In this document: in pieces, positions 9,859-17,989 of the stretch
Position numbering within the stretch: the first letter of the stretch is position 1
Layout of the letters: each line of letters opens with the position of its first letter
From: a virus
Direction: 5' to 3' (one strand)
IMG/VR virus record: IMGVR_UViG_3300044624_000938
Location: 1 to 64,000 of that record
Length of the DNA stretch: 64,000 nt
Position numbers and translations under genes: made by a program
Notes under the pieces: model-generated
The model's input: only the letters and a program-made list of their open reading frames with translations
What the model was told of the DNA's origin: nothing
The model's database searches: none

Positions 9859-10694
9859 TGCCTAAGCTAAACGGCTGGCGTATCGACCTTGAGAACTTCG
9901 ACTCCTTGTTCGCGATGGGAGGGGAAGATGAGGTCATGGCCCTGTGCGGGACATACAAGGAAGTGTCTTTTGACCCAAGAGAACTCCTGGTTGTCGAGAA
10001 CCAAGGGAGCATGGGGTCCTGCCAGGGCAACAGCATCTCGTCTGGGTGCGAGTGGTTGTACATCCTTGCCACGGGCAAGACCGATGTCCAGCTCAGCCGG
10101 GCATACGGCTACTACCGGTCTCAGATGAAGGACGGACTGCTCGGCCGGGACGCCGGGTCAACGATCGAATCAGGGATCTGGGTTGCCACACAGTGCGGCA
10201 TTCCACTTGAGTCTGAGTGGAAGTACAGCGACCGGTACAACCCAAAACCACCAAAGCCTTGGGATGTAATGGATACCCTTGGGGGCAACTTCAAGATCGG
10301 TAAGTCGATTCGGCTCACGACATACGAAGCGATTCGTACGTTCCTCGGTGCCGGTATCGGCATGGTTCACATCGGCATTCCCTGGAACTCAAGCACAGAC
10401 CGAGCGGTAGTAGACAGCTTCAACCCGAATGGTGGGGGAGGTCACTCGGTCGGACTGTACTCTTTGTCGACACGCATGGATAGCCAAGGCCGACCGTATA
10501 TCTGGATGATGAACTCCTGGGGTAAGACTTGGGGTACCGAAGGTTGGGCCGAGTGGTCGCCACGAGCGGTCGAGCAGATGCTTCAAGCGAGGTTCTCGGT
10601 GTTCATTGCCATCTCGGAGATGGCAAATGTGAAGCCGAGGGAGTGGAAGTTGGACGACATCAAGAAGAAGGTTAAATGGTGGCTGCAAGCATGA
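9858..10694 (+). CDS. Papain-family (C1-type) cysteine protease
   Basis: The 278-residue protein shows the full catalytic set of the papain clan: Gln49 and Cys55 in ENQGSMGSCQG, His196 in GGGGHSVGL and Asn219 in MMNSWGKTWG. The NSWG motif and spacing are typical of C1A peptidases, which hydrolyse peptide bonds through a thiolate nucleophile. No signal peptide or propeptide is visible, so it would be made in the cytoplasm or carried in the particle. Neighbours are two small membrane proteins upstream and a lipoprotein with a CGPC motif downstream (ATGA overlap). Its role could be virion maturation, host takeover or envelope attack; the sequence does not decide. Confidence 0.85.
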   Translation: MPKLNGWRIDLENFDSLFAMGGEDEVMALCGTYKEVSFDPRELLVVENQGSMGSCQGNSISSGCEWLYILATGKTDVQLSRAYGYYRSQMKDGLLGRDAGSTIESGIWVATQCGIPLESEWKYSDRYNPKPPKPWDVMDTLGGNFKIGKSIRLTTYEAIRTFLGAGIGMVHIGIPWNSSTDRAVVDSFNPNGGGGHSVGLYSLSTRMDSQGRPYIWMMNSWGKTWGTEGWAEWSPRAVEQMLQARFSVFIAISEMANVKPREWKLDDIKKKVKWWLQA

Positions 10695-11227
10695 AAAACA
10701 TTATGCACCTGTTTCTATTGGTCATGGTTCTGACTGGGTGCGGTCAGGAAGCCAAACCAACAATCGAAGTAACACCAGCCTACGTGAACTTAATCACCAC
10801 GGCGGCTACGGACACCACCAAACAGGTTGGCGAGGTAAAAGCTGTATTGCAGGAGAACACCCGGCTCCTGATACAGATCAAAGACCTTGTCCAGAACCCT
10901 CCCACCGATGGGGTTGAAGCTCAGGAGACGCCCTCCTCTCCTACGTTGCTCACCCCATCGGTGAATAAACTCTACGTGTCCAGCATCCCGGGCTGCGGCC
11001 CCTGCGTACAGCTAAAGCTGGACGACGAGGCTGGGAAGTTTGCTGAGGCAGGGTTCGAGGTCGTGTACGCGGACGATCCTACCTGGGATGGTGGCTACCC
11101 GATCATCCGGTGGCTCGACAGCGAGGGTCAGTGGAAAGCCATGATGTACAAAGATCGAAGGGGTAAGTACCGGTCGTCCGGGTACGGACCCAACACAATC
11201 TCTGAACTGGTCGGGCTGGTGAAATGA
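10691..11227 (+). CDS. Thioredoxin-like lipoprotein
   Basis: The start at 10691 overlaps the protease stop as ATGA. Residues 1-17 are a lipoprotein signal peptide with lipobox LTGC (Cys17 would be lipidated). A helical linker follows, then a C-terminal thioredoxin-fold segment: KLYVSSIPGCGPC (CGPC at 102-105), a VVYADD strand and GGYPIIRWLD with the cis-proline. The protein would sit on a membrane facing outside the cytoplasm and exchange disulfides. Its placement next to a cysteine protease is notable. The CGPC active site is the same as that of classical thioredoxins. Confidence 0.75.
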   Translation: MKNIMHLFLLVMVLTGCGQEAKPTIEVTPAYVNLITTAATDTTKQVGEVKAVLQENTRLLIQIKDLVQNPPTDGVEAQETPSSPTLLTPSVNKLYVSSIPGCGPCVQLKLDDEAGKFAEAGFEVVYADDPTWDGGYPIIRWLDSEGQWKAMMYKDRRGKYRSSGYGPNTISELVGLVK

Positions 11228-11532
11228 ACGACTACCTACGCACCCAGCTATACAAGCACCTCCACTGCGACACCGCGTCGGCGGTGGCATCCGGAGTTTC
11301 CCGGGGTATCGGGTACGAACGAGCCTTTGGCCTGCAAGCCAAGGCCGACCGTGTCGTTGGCTACTACGAGAAACACAGGGTCTTCTGTACCAGCCAGAAG
11401 GAACTGATCGGTCGGATAAAGAACGAATGGACGGCAGGGCTTGGCCCGATTGCGTCTTGGTTAATGTGGATGGCCATAAAAACTTTGGTAACACAGGTTG
11501 TACGGTGGTTGTGGAACCGGTACACTCCTTGA
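11224..11532 (+). CDS. Small protein with C-terminal membrane helix
   Basis: The ATG overlaps the lipoprotein stop as ATGA. The 102-residue product is basic and helical, ending in a hydrophobic segment (GPIASWLMWMAIKTLVTQVVRWLW) that probably inserts into the membrane as a tail anchor. It closes the protease cluster. A holin or other lysis role is possible from size and topology but unproven. Confidence 0.6.
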   Translation: MNDYLRTQLYKHLHCDTASAVASGVSRGIGYERAFGLQAKADRVVGYYEKHRVFCTSQKELIGRIKNEWTAGLGPIASWLMWMAIKTLVTQVVRWLWNRYTP

Positions 11533-11547
11533 TCTAAACCCCCAGAC

Positions 11548-11591
11548 GAGTAGCGTTTCGCCTTTTGTCCTCCTGTGAAGGAAACGTACTC
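11548..11591 (+). promoter_or_regulatory. Leader hairpin abutting a start codon
   Basis: GAGTA-G-CGTTTC (11548-11559) pairs with GAAACG-TACTC (11581-11591), giving an 11-bp stem with one bulged G. The loop holds the purine-rich AAGG ribosome site region and the stem ends flush with the ATG at 11592. Such a fold could sequester or present the ribosome site and so control translation of this structural gene. Confidence 0.4.
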
Positions 11592-12059
11592 ATGACTCGT
11601 GCAACACTGATCTCCGGTAATAACCAACTCGTATCGTCCCCTACTCGGCTGAGAAACCTGTTCCTGTCATGTGACGCGAACTTCTTGGAGCTGTACAACA
11701 CGGTCCTCGTGAACATCAACATTCCGGCTCATGCCAGTAAGTTGATCTACAACGTCTTCACCGCCGACCAGACCTACGTGGTCCGGTCACTCCGAGTTGT
11801 ACCTGACGTGGCCCAAGGTGCTGCCTTGACAGCCACGCTCAACAAGGCCACCGGCACCGCCACTCCGGCGACAGGTACCACTCCTCTCCACACAGGTACG
11901 ATGAACCTCAACGCCACTGCCCACACGGTGCAGACCCTGACGTTGACCAGTACCACAGCCGACCTCTCGTTGGCTGCAGGTGACCGTATCGCACTGGTGC
12001 TGTCTGGTGCTCTCAGCACCGGCAGTGCAAACGTGTCGATCCGTCTCGGCAAGGCTTGA
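11592..12059 (+). CDS. Presumed virion surface protein, 155 aa
   Basis: I chose the ATG at 11592 because GAAGGAAAC precedes it; a codon at 11565 in the same frame has no ribosome site and lies in the leader hairpin. The protein is beta-strand-rich with many Thr, Ala and Ser and regular hydrophobic spacing (HTGTMNLNATAHTVQTL, SLAAGDRIALVLSG). This looks like a jelly-roll or head/tail decoration domain. It is followed by a terminator-type hairpin. The specific family was not recognised. Confidence 0.55.
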   Translation: MTRATLISGNNQLVSSPTRLRNLFLSCDANFLELYNTVLVNINIPAHASKLIYNVFTADQTYVVRSLRVVPDVAQGAALTATLNKATGTATPATGTTPLHTGTMNLNATAHTVQTLTLTSTTADLSLAAGDRIALVLSGALSTGSANVSIRLGKA

Positions 12060-12068
12060 TATTCATGT

Positions 12069-12096
12069 GTAGCCCGGCCTGCTTCGGCCGGGCTAC
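12069..12096 (+). terminator. Terminator-type hairpin
   Basis: GTAGCCCGGCC (12069-12079) pairs perfectly with GGCCGGGCTAC (12086-12096) around a TGCTTC loop, and CTCTTT follows. The same core (AGCCCGGCC) is used in the hairpin after the major capsid gene. Pyrimidines rather than a true U-run suggest partial read-through. Confidence 0.65.
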
Positions 12097-12116
12097 CTCT
12101 TTGAGGGAGAGTAATC

Positions 12117-12413
12117 GTGCCAGACACCGACAGGGAGCCTTGGTGGGGCCGGGTCATTGAGAGCTTGACCAAGTATATCACCGCTCAGACGTTCAACAAC
12201 GCACTGCTGCTGACAATCATATTCGGCGGGGCGTACGTTTGTATCAAGCTCGTCCCGATCCATCTCACCCAGATCCAGAGCGGGTATGAGAGAGAAGGTG
12301 CCGCCAACCGAGCATTGATTGAACGACTTGATGAGTACCACCGTGAAGAACGAATGCAAACCTTCGAGTATTTGCGGGAGATGTGGGGTAATAAGAAAGT
12401 AGCGAGTCACTAA
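12117..12413 (+). CDS. Holin-like single-pass membrane protein
   Basis: Translation starts at GTG 12117 behind GAGGGAGAGTAATC. The 98-residue protein has a polar N-terminus, one membrane segment (about residues 29-46, LLLTIIFGGAYVCIKLVP) and a charged helical C-terminal tail that could form a coiled coil. Class III-like holins and other phage membrane adaptors share this plan. It lies between two presumed surface proteins, so the lysis role is only a suggestion. Confidence 0.5.
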   Translation: MPDTDREPWWGRVIESLTKYITAQTFNNALLLTIIFGGAYVCIKLVPIHLTQIQSGYEREGAANRALIERLDEYHREERMQTFEYLREMWGNKKVASH

Positions 12414-12446
12414 CGCTCCTGTCGTAGGGGCGAGGGAGCACGTCGT

Positions 12447-15041
12447 GTGTCTATCGCAGCAACTGTTGTAGATCTGATTCTCGATGCAACCGCAGCAGGC
12501 AAGGCGATGCTGCTTGCGGCAAATGCTTCCGCACAGAAGGCACTGCTGTCTTTGGTGAAGGCGGACGTTGGCCTTGACAACGTAGACAACACCAGCGATG
12601 CCGCCAAGCCCGTCAGCACCGCTCAGCAGACAGCCCTTGATGCGAAGGTCACAGCCAACACCACTATCGTTGGTGCGACTAAGACCAAGATCACCTACGA
12701 CTCCAAAGGTCTGGTGACTGTAGGGGCGGATGCTACAACTGCGGATATCGCTGACTCAGCAAACCGTCGATACGTGACCGATGCACAACAGACTGTGATC
12801 GGTAACACCAGTGGGACAAACTCCGGCGACAACGCGGTCAACACTTTGTACTCTGGCCTTGTCACCAACGCTACCCACACTGGCGATGCCACGGGTGCAA
12901 CCGCGTTGACCTTGGCGACAGTCAACTCCAACGTCGGTTCCTTCGGGTCAGCAACCCAGTCAGCGGCCGTTACCGTCAACGCCAAAGGTTTGGTTACCGC
13001 AGCCAGTGCCACGACGATCACTCCCGCTATCGGATCGGTGACTGGACTTGGAACCGGGGTAGGTGCTGCCCTCGTAACAGCGGTAGGGTCAGCAGGTGCT
13101 CCCGTCGTTAACGGTGGATCCCTCGGCACGCCTGCTTCAGGCACTCTCACCAACTGCACAGGATACCCAACGACCGGGCTCGGGCTGACATCAGGCAACC
13201 TGTCACAGTTCGCAGCCACAACATCGTTGCAGTTGGCAGGGGTGATCAGCGATGAGACGGGCAGTGGCTCCCTCGTGTTTGCCAACACCCCGACGTTGGT
13301 CACTCCTGTGTTGGGTGTGGCCACTGCCACCAGCGTAAACAAAGTTGCCATCACGGCACCAACCACGTCGGCTACGCTCACGATCGCCAACGGTGCGACA
13401 CTCACTGCATCCGCGACAGCGACTGTCAGCGGGACCAACACCGGGGACAATGCGGTTAACGCCCTGTACTCAGGGCTGGTCACCAACGCGACACATACCG
13501 GAGACGCAACAGGTGCGACCGCCCTGACCTTGGCAACAGTAAACGCCAACGTCGGTTCCTTCGGGTCAGCAACACAATCGGTTGCTTTCACGGTGAACGC
13601 CAAAGGGCTGGTGACAGCAGCCAGTGCAACCACGATCACACCCGCTATCGGGTCTGTGACTGGCTTGGGCACAGGGGTTGGTGCTGCTCTCGTAACAGCG
13701 ATAGGGTCCGCAGGATCGCCCGTGCTAAACGGTGGTGCCCTTGGCACGCCAGCAAGTGGGGTTGCGACTAACCTTACCGGCACCGCGTCGGGCTTGACGG
13801 CAGGTACGGTGACGACCAACGCGAACCTGACCGGCGATGTCACGTCTGTTGGTAACGCCACGACCCTGGCTAACTCAGGTGTGACCGCTGGCGTATACTC
13901 GATGGCGAACATAGTGGTAGATGCCAAGGGTCGCATCACTATGGCGGGTAACAGTTCGTTGGGGAACTCCTTGGTCGCCATTCAGAACATCCCGTCGATG
14001 GCTGCGGACGAGAGTATATACTACACCAGCAGTACAGTAGCAGCAGCCTACTCCCTCACTGCAGCCGCTCGTACCGTGCTTGATGATGCGACCGTTGGTG
14101 ACATGGTCAACACGTTGGGTGGGGCCACTAGCACGGGCACTGGCGGACTTGTTCGCCTGAACGCACCAACGCTTCAGGGCGGGATGCTTGTCGAAGCTGG
14201 AGGGAACTTTACTACGAACTACGGAGCCCCGGCACAACTTCGTGTACGGCGAGCCCAAGGTACGCAAGGTGCCCCAGCACAGGCAACGTCCGGCATTCAA
14301 CTCGGGATCATCGGGGCACAGGGCATGAACGATGCTCTGGCCTTTGCCGGGTACACGAGCTACATCAGCTTTAACGCAGCACAGAACATCACGACGACTG
14401 GATGCGGTGGCTACTTCAACTTCTACACCACCCCGATCGGTTCTTTGACTGAAGTCATGCGGACATGGGTCGGAGCGGCAGGCAACTTCGGTATCGGAGT
14501 GTTCGCAGCGGAACCATCGGCCCGACTCCACGTCATCCACACTACAGAGCAGTTACGGCTTGCGTATGACGCTTCGAACTACCTCTCGGCCACGGTGGGC
14601 TCAACGGGTGCGGTCACGTTCGACGCGGTCGGTGCAGGGGCTGCGTTCAATTTCTCGGATTCAGTCACAGTGGCAGGTTCGTTAGTCTCTGCCTCTGGTG
14701 GGGTTGGGTATGCGACGGGAGCAGGTGGCACGGTCACGCAAGCCACATCGAAAACAACCGGAGTCACCTTGAACAAGACCACCGGCACGATTACGATGAA
14801 CGCTGCGGCAATGACGTACAACACCAAAGTCGCGTTTACCTTGACCAATAGTACGATTGCGGCAACTGACTTTGTACTGGTACAACATGAGTCCGGAGGT
14901 ACAGTGGGATACTACTTCTGCACGGCAACTCCGGCAGCAGGGTCAGCAACGATCAACGTCTACCTTGAAGGATTCACAGCAGGTACACTATCAGAGGCGA
15001 TAGTACTAAGGTTCGTGGTTATCAAAAGTGTCAATGCTTAA
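12447..15041 (+). CDS. Tail fibre-like repeat protein
   Basis: The 864-residue protein starts at GTG 12447 after GAGGGAGCACGTC. Its N-terminal half is an Ala/Thr/Gly/Val-rich beta repeat array containing VGLDNVDNTSD, LGTPASGTLTN and GLVTAASATTI motifs common in tail fibre and appendage proteins. One block of about 110 residues occurs twice. The C-terminal part (from about residue 590) differs and contains the segment SARLHVIH, which recalls intramolecular-chaperone or fibre-tip regions. It most likely forms a trimeric fibre used for host recognition. The next gene follows 23 bases later. Confidence 0.75.
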   Translation: MSIAATVVDLILDATAAGKAMLLAANASAQKALLSLVKADVGLDNVDNTSDAAKPVSTAQQTALDAKVTANTTIVGATKTKITYDSKGLVTVGADATTADIADSANRRYVTDAQQTVIGNTSGTNSGDNAVNTLYSGLVTNATHTGDATGATALTLATVNSNVGSFGSATQSAAVTVNAKGLVTAASATTITPAIGSVTGLGTGVGAALVTAVGSAGAPVVNGGSLGTPASGTLTNCTGYPTTGLGLTSGNLSQFAATTSLQLAGVISDETGSGSLVFANTPTLVTPVLGVATATSVNKVAITAPTTSATLTIANGATLTASATATVSGTNTGDNAVNALYSGLVTNATHTGDATGATALTLATVNANVGSFGSATQSVAFTVNAKGLVTAASATTITPAIGSVTGLGTGVGAALVTAIGSAGSPVLNGGALGTPASGVATNLTGTASGLTAGTVTTNANLTGDVTSVGNATTLANSGVTAGVYSMANIVVDAKGRITMAGNSSLGNSLVAIQNIPSMAADESIYYTSSTVAAAYSLTAAARTVLDDATVGDMVNTLGGATSTGTGGLVRLNAPTLQGGMLVEAGGNFTTNYGAPAQLRVRRAQGTQGAPAQATSGIQLGIIGAQGMNDALAFAGYTSYISFNAAQNITTTGCGGYFNFYTTPIGSLTEVMRTWVGAAGNFGIGVFAAEPSARLHVIHTTEQLRLAYDASNYLSATVGSTGAVTFDAVGAGAAFNFSDSVTVAGSLVSASGGVGYATGAGGTVTQATSKTTGVTLNKTTGTITMNAAAMTYNTKVAFTLTNSTIAATDFVLVQHESGGTVGYYFCTATPAAGSATINVYLEGFTAGTLSEAIVLRFVVIKSVNA
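12810..13140 (+). repeat. First copy of 331-bp repeat in fibre gene
   Basis: This stretch and 13428-13758 encode nearly identical blocks (each begins SGTN-GDNAVN and ends GTPASG). The offset of 618 bases is constant, so no gaps separate the copies. Many differences are silent, which suggests an old duplication held under protein-level selection. Confidence 0.75.
13428..13758 (+). repeat. Second copy of 331-bp repeat in fibre gene
   Basis: It matches 12810-13140 at a constant offset of 618 bases. Recombination between the copies would remove 206 residues in frame and shorten the fibre. Confidence 0.75.
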
Positions 15042-15064
15042 CACCCCCTTTAGGAGATTGATCA

Positions 15065-15283
15065 GTGATCTTTACCCCAGCCGAGTTGGCCGACTTCACC
15101 ACCCTGTGCGAGATCGGAGCGAAGACTATCTCACAGGACAAACCTTTGGCAGAGTCAGCCAACGTCCAGAATACAGCGTTGAGGCTGATCCGTAAGTTGA
15201 AGGAGGCTAACGCGAAGCCACCCGCAGAAGTTCCAGAGATTCCCGAGGTAGAAAAACATGGGTCTGCAGACGATTCAGTTTGA
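15065..15283 (+). CDS. Hypothetical protein, 72 aa
   Basis: Translation starts at GTG 15065 preceded by TAGGAGATTGATCA. The product is acidic and helical with a proline-rich tail (KPPAEVPEIPEVE). It overlaps the next gene by 26 bases in a different frame. It may be a small partner of the neighbouring surface proteins. No family was recognised. Confidence 0.6.
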   Translation: MIFTPAELADFTTLCEIGAKTISQDKPLAESANVQNTALRLIRKLKEANAKPPAEVPEIPEVEKHGSADDSV

Positions 15284-16019
15284 GACGATTTCCCTTGCTG
15301 AGGTAGGCAGCGGCACGGTCACTGCCTTCCTTTACTCGGGTACTACTCTCGTAGCTACACTCTCCAGCATCACCGAGAATGGGACGCTGCGGGGCAGGTA
15401 TACCGGCACGACTTTGGATGTGCCCGCCGCCACGTACCGTGTGGTCATCAAGTTCAACGGCATCACCATCAGCGAGCCCACTCAGCAGGTCGTGTTGCTG
15501 TTGGCAACAGGCACCTACGTCGTGTCGAGTGGAGTGGCGGGCGATGCTACCGCTGCCAACCAAGACACTATCATCGGCCTCATCAACAACTACGCATCTT
15601 CGGCCTTGGCCGGAATTGAATTCACGCCAGGAGTAATCATGAACTTTCCAACCACGTTGAACATCGGGGATAGTTACACCGACGCGACCAACTCATCCAT
15701 CCACGTTTTCATCCGGGATGCAAACGATGTTCCTATCACATCGGTTGGAGACTTCGACTTTCTGGACGCCGAGTTCGAGCCCGAGGTGGTGATAACTCAG
15801 TCAGGAACAGTCGGCCGGGTGAAGGCAACCGTGTCTTACGTGGACCCCGGAGCGACCGAGTCGTACCTGAACGTGGAAATTCCGTCCAGCCAGTCTCGGC
15901 GGGCGTCACCTGGTGCCGCGACCGTTCAGTGTATCCTGCGATGGGTAGACACTGATGGTAAAGTTCTTGCTCAGAAGACGCTGTCCATGCAGGCTGTTAC
16001 CTGGAATGAGATGGTCTGA
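15258..16019 (+). CDS. Beta-rich presumed virion protein, 253 aa
   Basis: The ATG at 15258 follows GAGGTAGAAAAAC. Two domains can be seen. Residues 1-95 form an immunoglobulin-like beta domain (GTVTAFLYSGTTLVATL, AATYRVVIKFNG), and residues 115-253 form a second beta domain with SYTDATNSSIHVFIRDANDVP. Ig-like domains are frequent on phage tails and capsids. It is the last gene before the replication operon promoter. Confidence 0.6.
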   Translation: MGLQTIQFETISLAEVGSGTVTAFLYSGTTLVATLSSITENGTLRGRYTGTTLDVPAATYRVVIKFNGITISEPTQQVVLLLATGTYVVSSGVAGDATAANQDTIIGLINNYASSALAGIEFTPGVIMNFPTTLNIGDSYTDATNSSIHVFIRDANDVPITSVGDFDFLDAEFEPEVVITQSGTVGRVKATVSYVDPGATESYLNVEIPSSQSRRASPGAATVQCILRWVDTDGKVLAQKTLSMQAVTWNEMV

Positions 16020-16027
16020 GAAAGTTT

Positions 16028-16051
16028 ACAAAATCTGTTGACAGGTTTTGT
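16028..16051. promoter_or_regulatory. Operator-like palindrome on the -35 box
   Basis: ACAAAA-T-CTGT-TG-ACAG-G-TTTTGT is a 24-bp palindrome broken only by a T/G pair and the TG centre. It is centred on the TTGACA box of the replication operon promoter, so a dimeric repressor bound here would block polymerase. The XRE-type regulator encoded within the same operon (18850-19086) is a natural candidate binder. Confidence 0.5.
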
Positions 16052-16066
16052 GGACTCAGCTAGAGT
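16038..16066 (+). promoter_or_regulatory. Sigma70-type promoter of replication operon
   Basis: TTGACA (16038-16043) is a perfect -35 box and TAGAGT (16061-16066) a fair -10 box with 17 bases between. It lies 31 bases before the ATG at 16098, with GGAGGT in the leader. It is the strongest host-type promoter in the window. Confidence 0.75.
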
Positions 16067-16097
16067 ACCTCCGTCCCGATTTCACTGGAGGTGCTTT

Positions 16098-16772
16098 ATG
16101 CAAGTGACTATCACGTTGGGACTGGAGGAGTTGAAACTCCTGCCGGAAGAACTCCGGCAGAAGATCCAATCGTCATTGGGTCTACCAGTCGTTACCCCGC
16201 AGCAAGTTACGCAGGCGTACGTTCAACAAGCCGTACCGGAGATCCTGCAACCCGCTGTCACAGTTGTGCCGGGCCAGTACCCAGCTCCGGCTTTCACGCC
16301 ACCGGCTCAGCAGGCGATGCCTACCTTCGCACCACCAGTGCAGCAGGTAGCCCCGCCTCAGTCCATGCCAGCCCCGCCTATCAAACAAGCGGTGGTACAG
16401 AATGGCATTCCGACATTCACTGCTAGCAGAGGTGGTCTCGACCAGCAATCTGTTGCCATTGATGTCCTGAGCAACCAACCGGTTTCTCCGGCGACACCAT
16501 CATCGGCCCCGGTCATGCCTCAGTTCAACCAGGCTCCACTCACTGTGGCTCCTGTGACAACTGGTGTAGCGGCTATGGCGTCAATGCCTAGTGTTACCAT
16601 CGACCCCGGTACGGTACGAGCTGCCGCCATCCGTACGCATAACAACGTACCGAACGGTAAACAGATCGTGGCCGCAGCTCAGACGGCGAGTGGTGTGTCA
16701 ATCGCTGGGCTTGATGCCAGCAATGCTCACCTGTTGGCGAACGCTCTCCGTCAGCAGGGAGTTGAGGTATGA
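16098..16772 (+). CDS. Pro/Gln-rich protein heading replication operon
   Basis: The ATG at 16098 is chosen because CTGGAGGTGCTTT precedes it; an upstream in-frame codon would start inside the promoter. The 224-residue protein has a short helical N-terminus (LGLEELKLLPEELRQKI), a long disordered Pro/Gln/Ala region (about residues 40-165) and a conserved-looking C-terminal helical domain (ASGVSIAGLDASNAHLLANALRQQG). It may be a recombination or single-strand-binding accessory protein given its place in the operon. No family was recognised. Confidence 0.55.
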   Translation: MQVTITLGLEELKLLPEELRQKIQSSLGLPVVTPQQVTQAYVQQAVPEILQPAVTVVPGQYPAPAFTPPAQQAMPTFAPPVQQVAPPQSMPAPPIKQAVVQNGIPTFTASRGGLDQQSVAIDVLSNQPVSPATPSSAPVMPQFNQAPLTVAPVTTGVAAMASMPSVTIDPGTVRAAAIRTHNNVPNGKQIVAAAQTASGVSIAGLDASNAHLLANALRQQGVEV

Positions 16773-17989
16773 GTGGCAAGCACTACCTGCTGGGACCGTC
16801 AAGTCTCCCTCGCATTCTGAACTGCATGGGTTCGCTGTACGGTCCGTATGTTCCAGACAAGCCGTCTTCTGCGGCCGAGGAGGGAACAACCTGCCACTCG
16901 TTGCTGGAGTTCTGCCTGACGTGGGGAGCTAACCCTCGTGATATGTTGGGCAGCAAAGACTTCGATGAGCGGTACCCTATCACAATCGAAATGATTGAAG
17001 GGGTTGAGCTGTTCATTGACACCGCACGGGCGGTCTGTACCGAGTTCGGTATTGACCCCACAGCCATCGTGTCCGAGCAGAAGCTGGTCCACCAGTCTAT
17101 CCCGAATGAAATGTTCGGTGGTACGTCTGACTGCATCATCCCCGGCGACGACACGTTGGTCATCATGGACCTGAAGTACGGACACAAGCCAGTGTTCGCA
17201 GACTCAGTCCAGTTGACGGCGTACTCACTGCTTGCGTTGGCGTCACTCGGCCGTACGTTCGGGAGGGTGGTACAGATCATCGTTCAGCCACGGTGTAACC
17301 CACCAGTGAGCCGGTACGAACCGGGTGCTGACGAGTTGACGAAGGTCTGGGGTCAGATCACAACGGCAGCCCAGTTCGTTCTTGACAACCCGGACATGAC
17401 TGTACCTAAGCCCGACATGTTGAAGGCGGGTGACTGGTGTAAGTACTGCCGACGTAAGGACGGCTGCAAAGCCCGAGAAGAACTTGTCACTGACTTCGTG
17501 GAGATTTCAACCTTCACGAATCCGAATGACATGACGTTGCTGGCCACGCCGACCACCGATCTGGCTACTGACCAACTGGTCAAGTACATGCAGATGTTCG
17601 ACGTGGTCAAGGACTTCATGAAAGGTGTCGTGGTCGACCTGGTTAACCGTGCGTCGAAAGGCGAAGCGATACCCGGCCACAAGCTGATCCTGAAGTACAG
17701 TAACCGAGAGTACGTTGAAGACGAAGAGGCTATCCGTAAGAAGGTACCACGAGTCTTCAAGGGAATCGCAGCCAAAGATATTACGGAGCAGTCCGTGGTA
17801 TCGGTGGCGAAGTTGGAGAAACTCCTCAAAGAGAAAGGTCTCTGGGCGGAGTACAAGGACAAGTTCAACAAACTTGTCAGGTCAAAACCCGTGGGCGTCA
17901 AATTGGTTGATGCCCGTGCTCGTGGTGAAGAAGTTCGTCCCGAGACAGCTACAGAGTTGATTCAAGCAATGGAGTCGTCAGATGAGTAA
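16769..17989 (+). CDS. DUF2800-type PD-(D/E)XK nuclease
   Basis: The 406-residue protein has the Cas4/RecB-like nuclease core: EEGTTCHSLLE (about residues 37-47), GGTSDCII with the catalytic Asp, and VIMDLKYG with the DXK pair near residue 133. A CKYCRRKDGC cluster (about residue 225) plus Cys19 could bind an iron-sulfur centre as in Cas4-like exonucleases. In many phages DUF2800 proteins are encoded next to DUF2815, PolA, VRR-NUC and SNF2 genes, exactly as here. It probably processes DNA ends during replication or recombination. It overlaps the upstream gene as ATGA. Confidence 0.8.
   Translation: MSGKHYLLGPSSLPRILNCMGSLYGPYVPDKPSSAAEEGTTCHSLLEFCLTWGANPRDMLGSKDFDERYPITIEMIEGVELFIDTARAVCTEFGIDPTAIVSEQKLVHQSIPNEMFGGTSDCIIPGDDTLVIMDLKYGHKPVFADSVQLTAYSLLALASLGRTFGRVVQIIVQPRCNPPVSRYEPGADELTKVWGQITTAAQFVLDNPDMTVPKPDMLKAGDWCKYCRRKDGCKAREELVTDFVEISTFTNPNDMTLLATPTTDLATDQLVKYMQMFDVVKDFMKGVVVDLVNRASKGEAIPGHKLILKYSNREYVEDEEAIRKKVPRVFKGIAAKDITEQSVVSVAKLEKLLKEKGLWAEYKDKFNKLVRSKPVGVKLVDARARGEEVRPETATELIQAMESSDE

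Noticed and set aside
12695-13981. Long open frame (428 codons) on the minus strand
   Set aside because: It lies entirely antisense to the fibre gene, is Val/Pro/Ala low-complexity, and is explained by the repeats and codon bias of the real gene.
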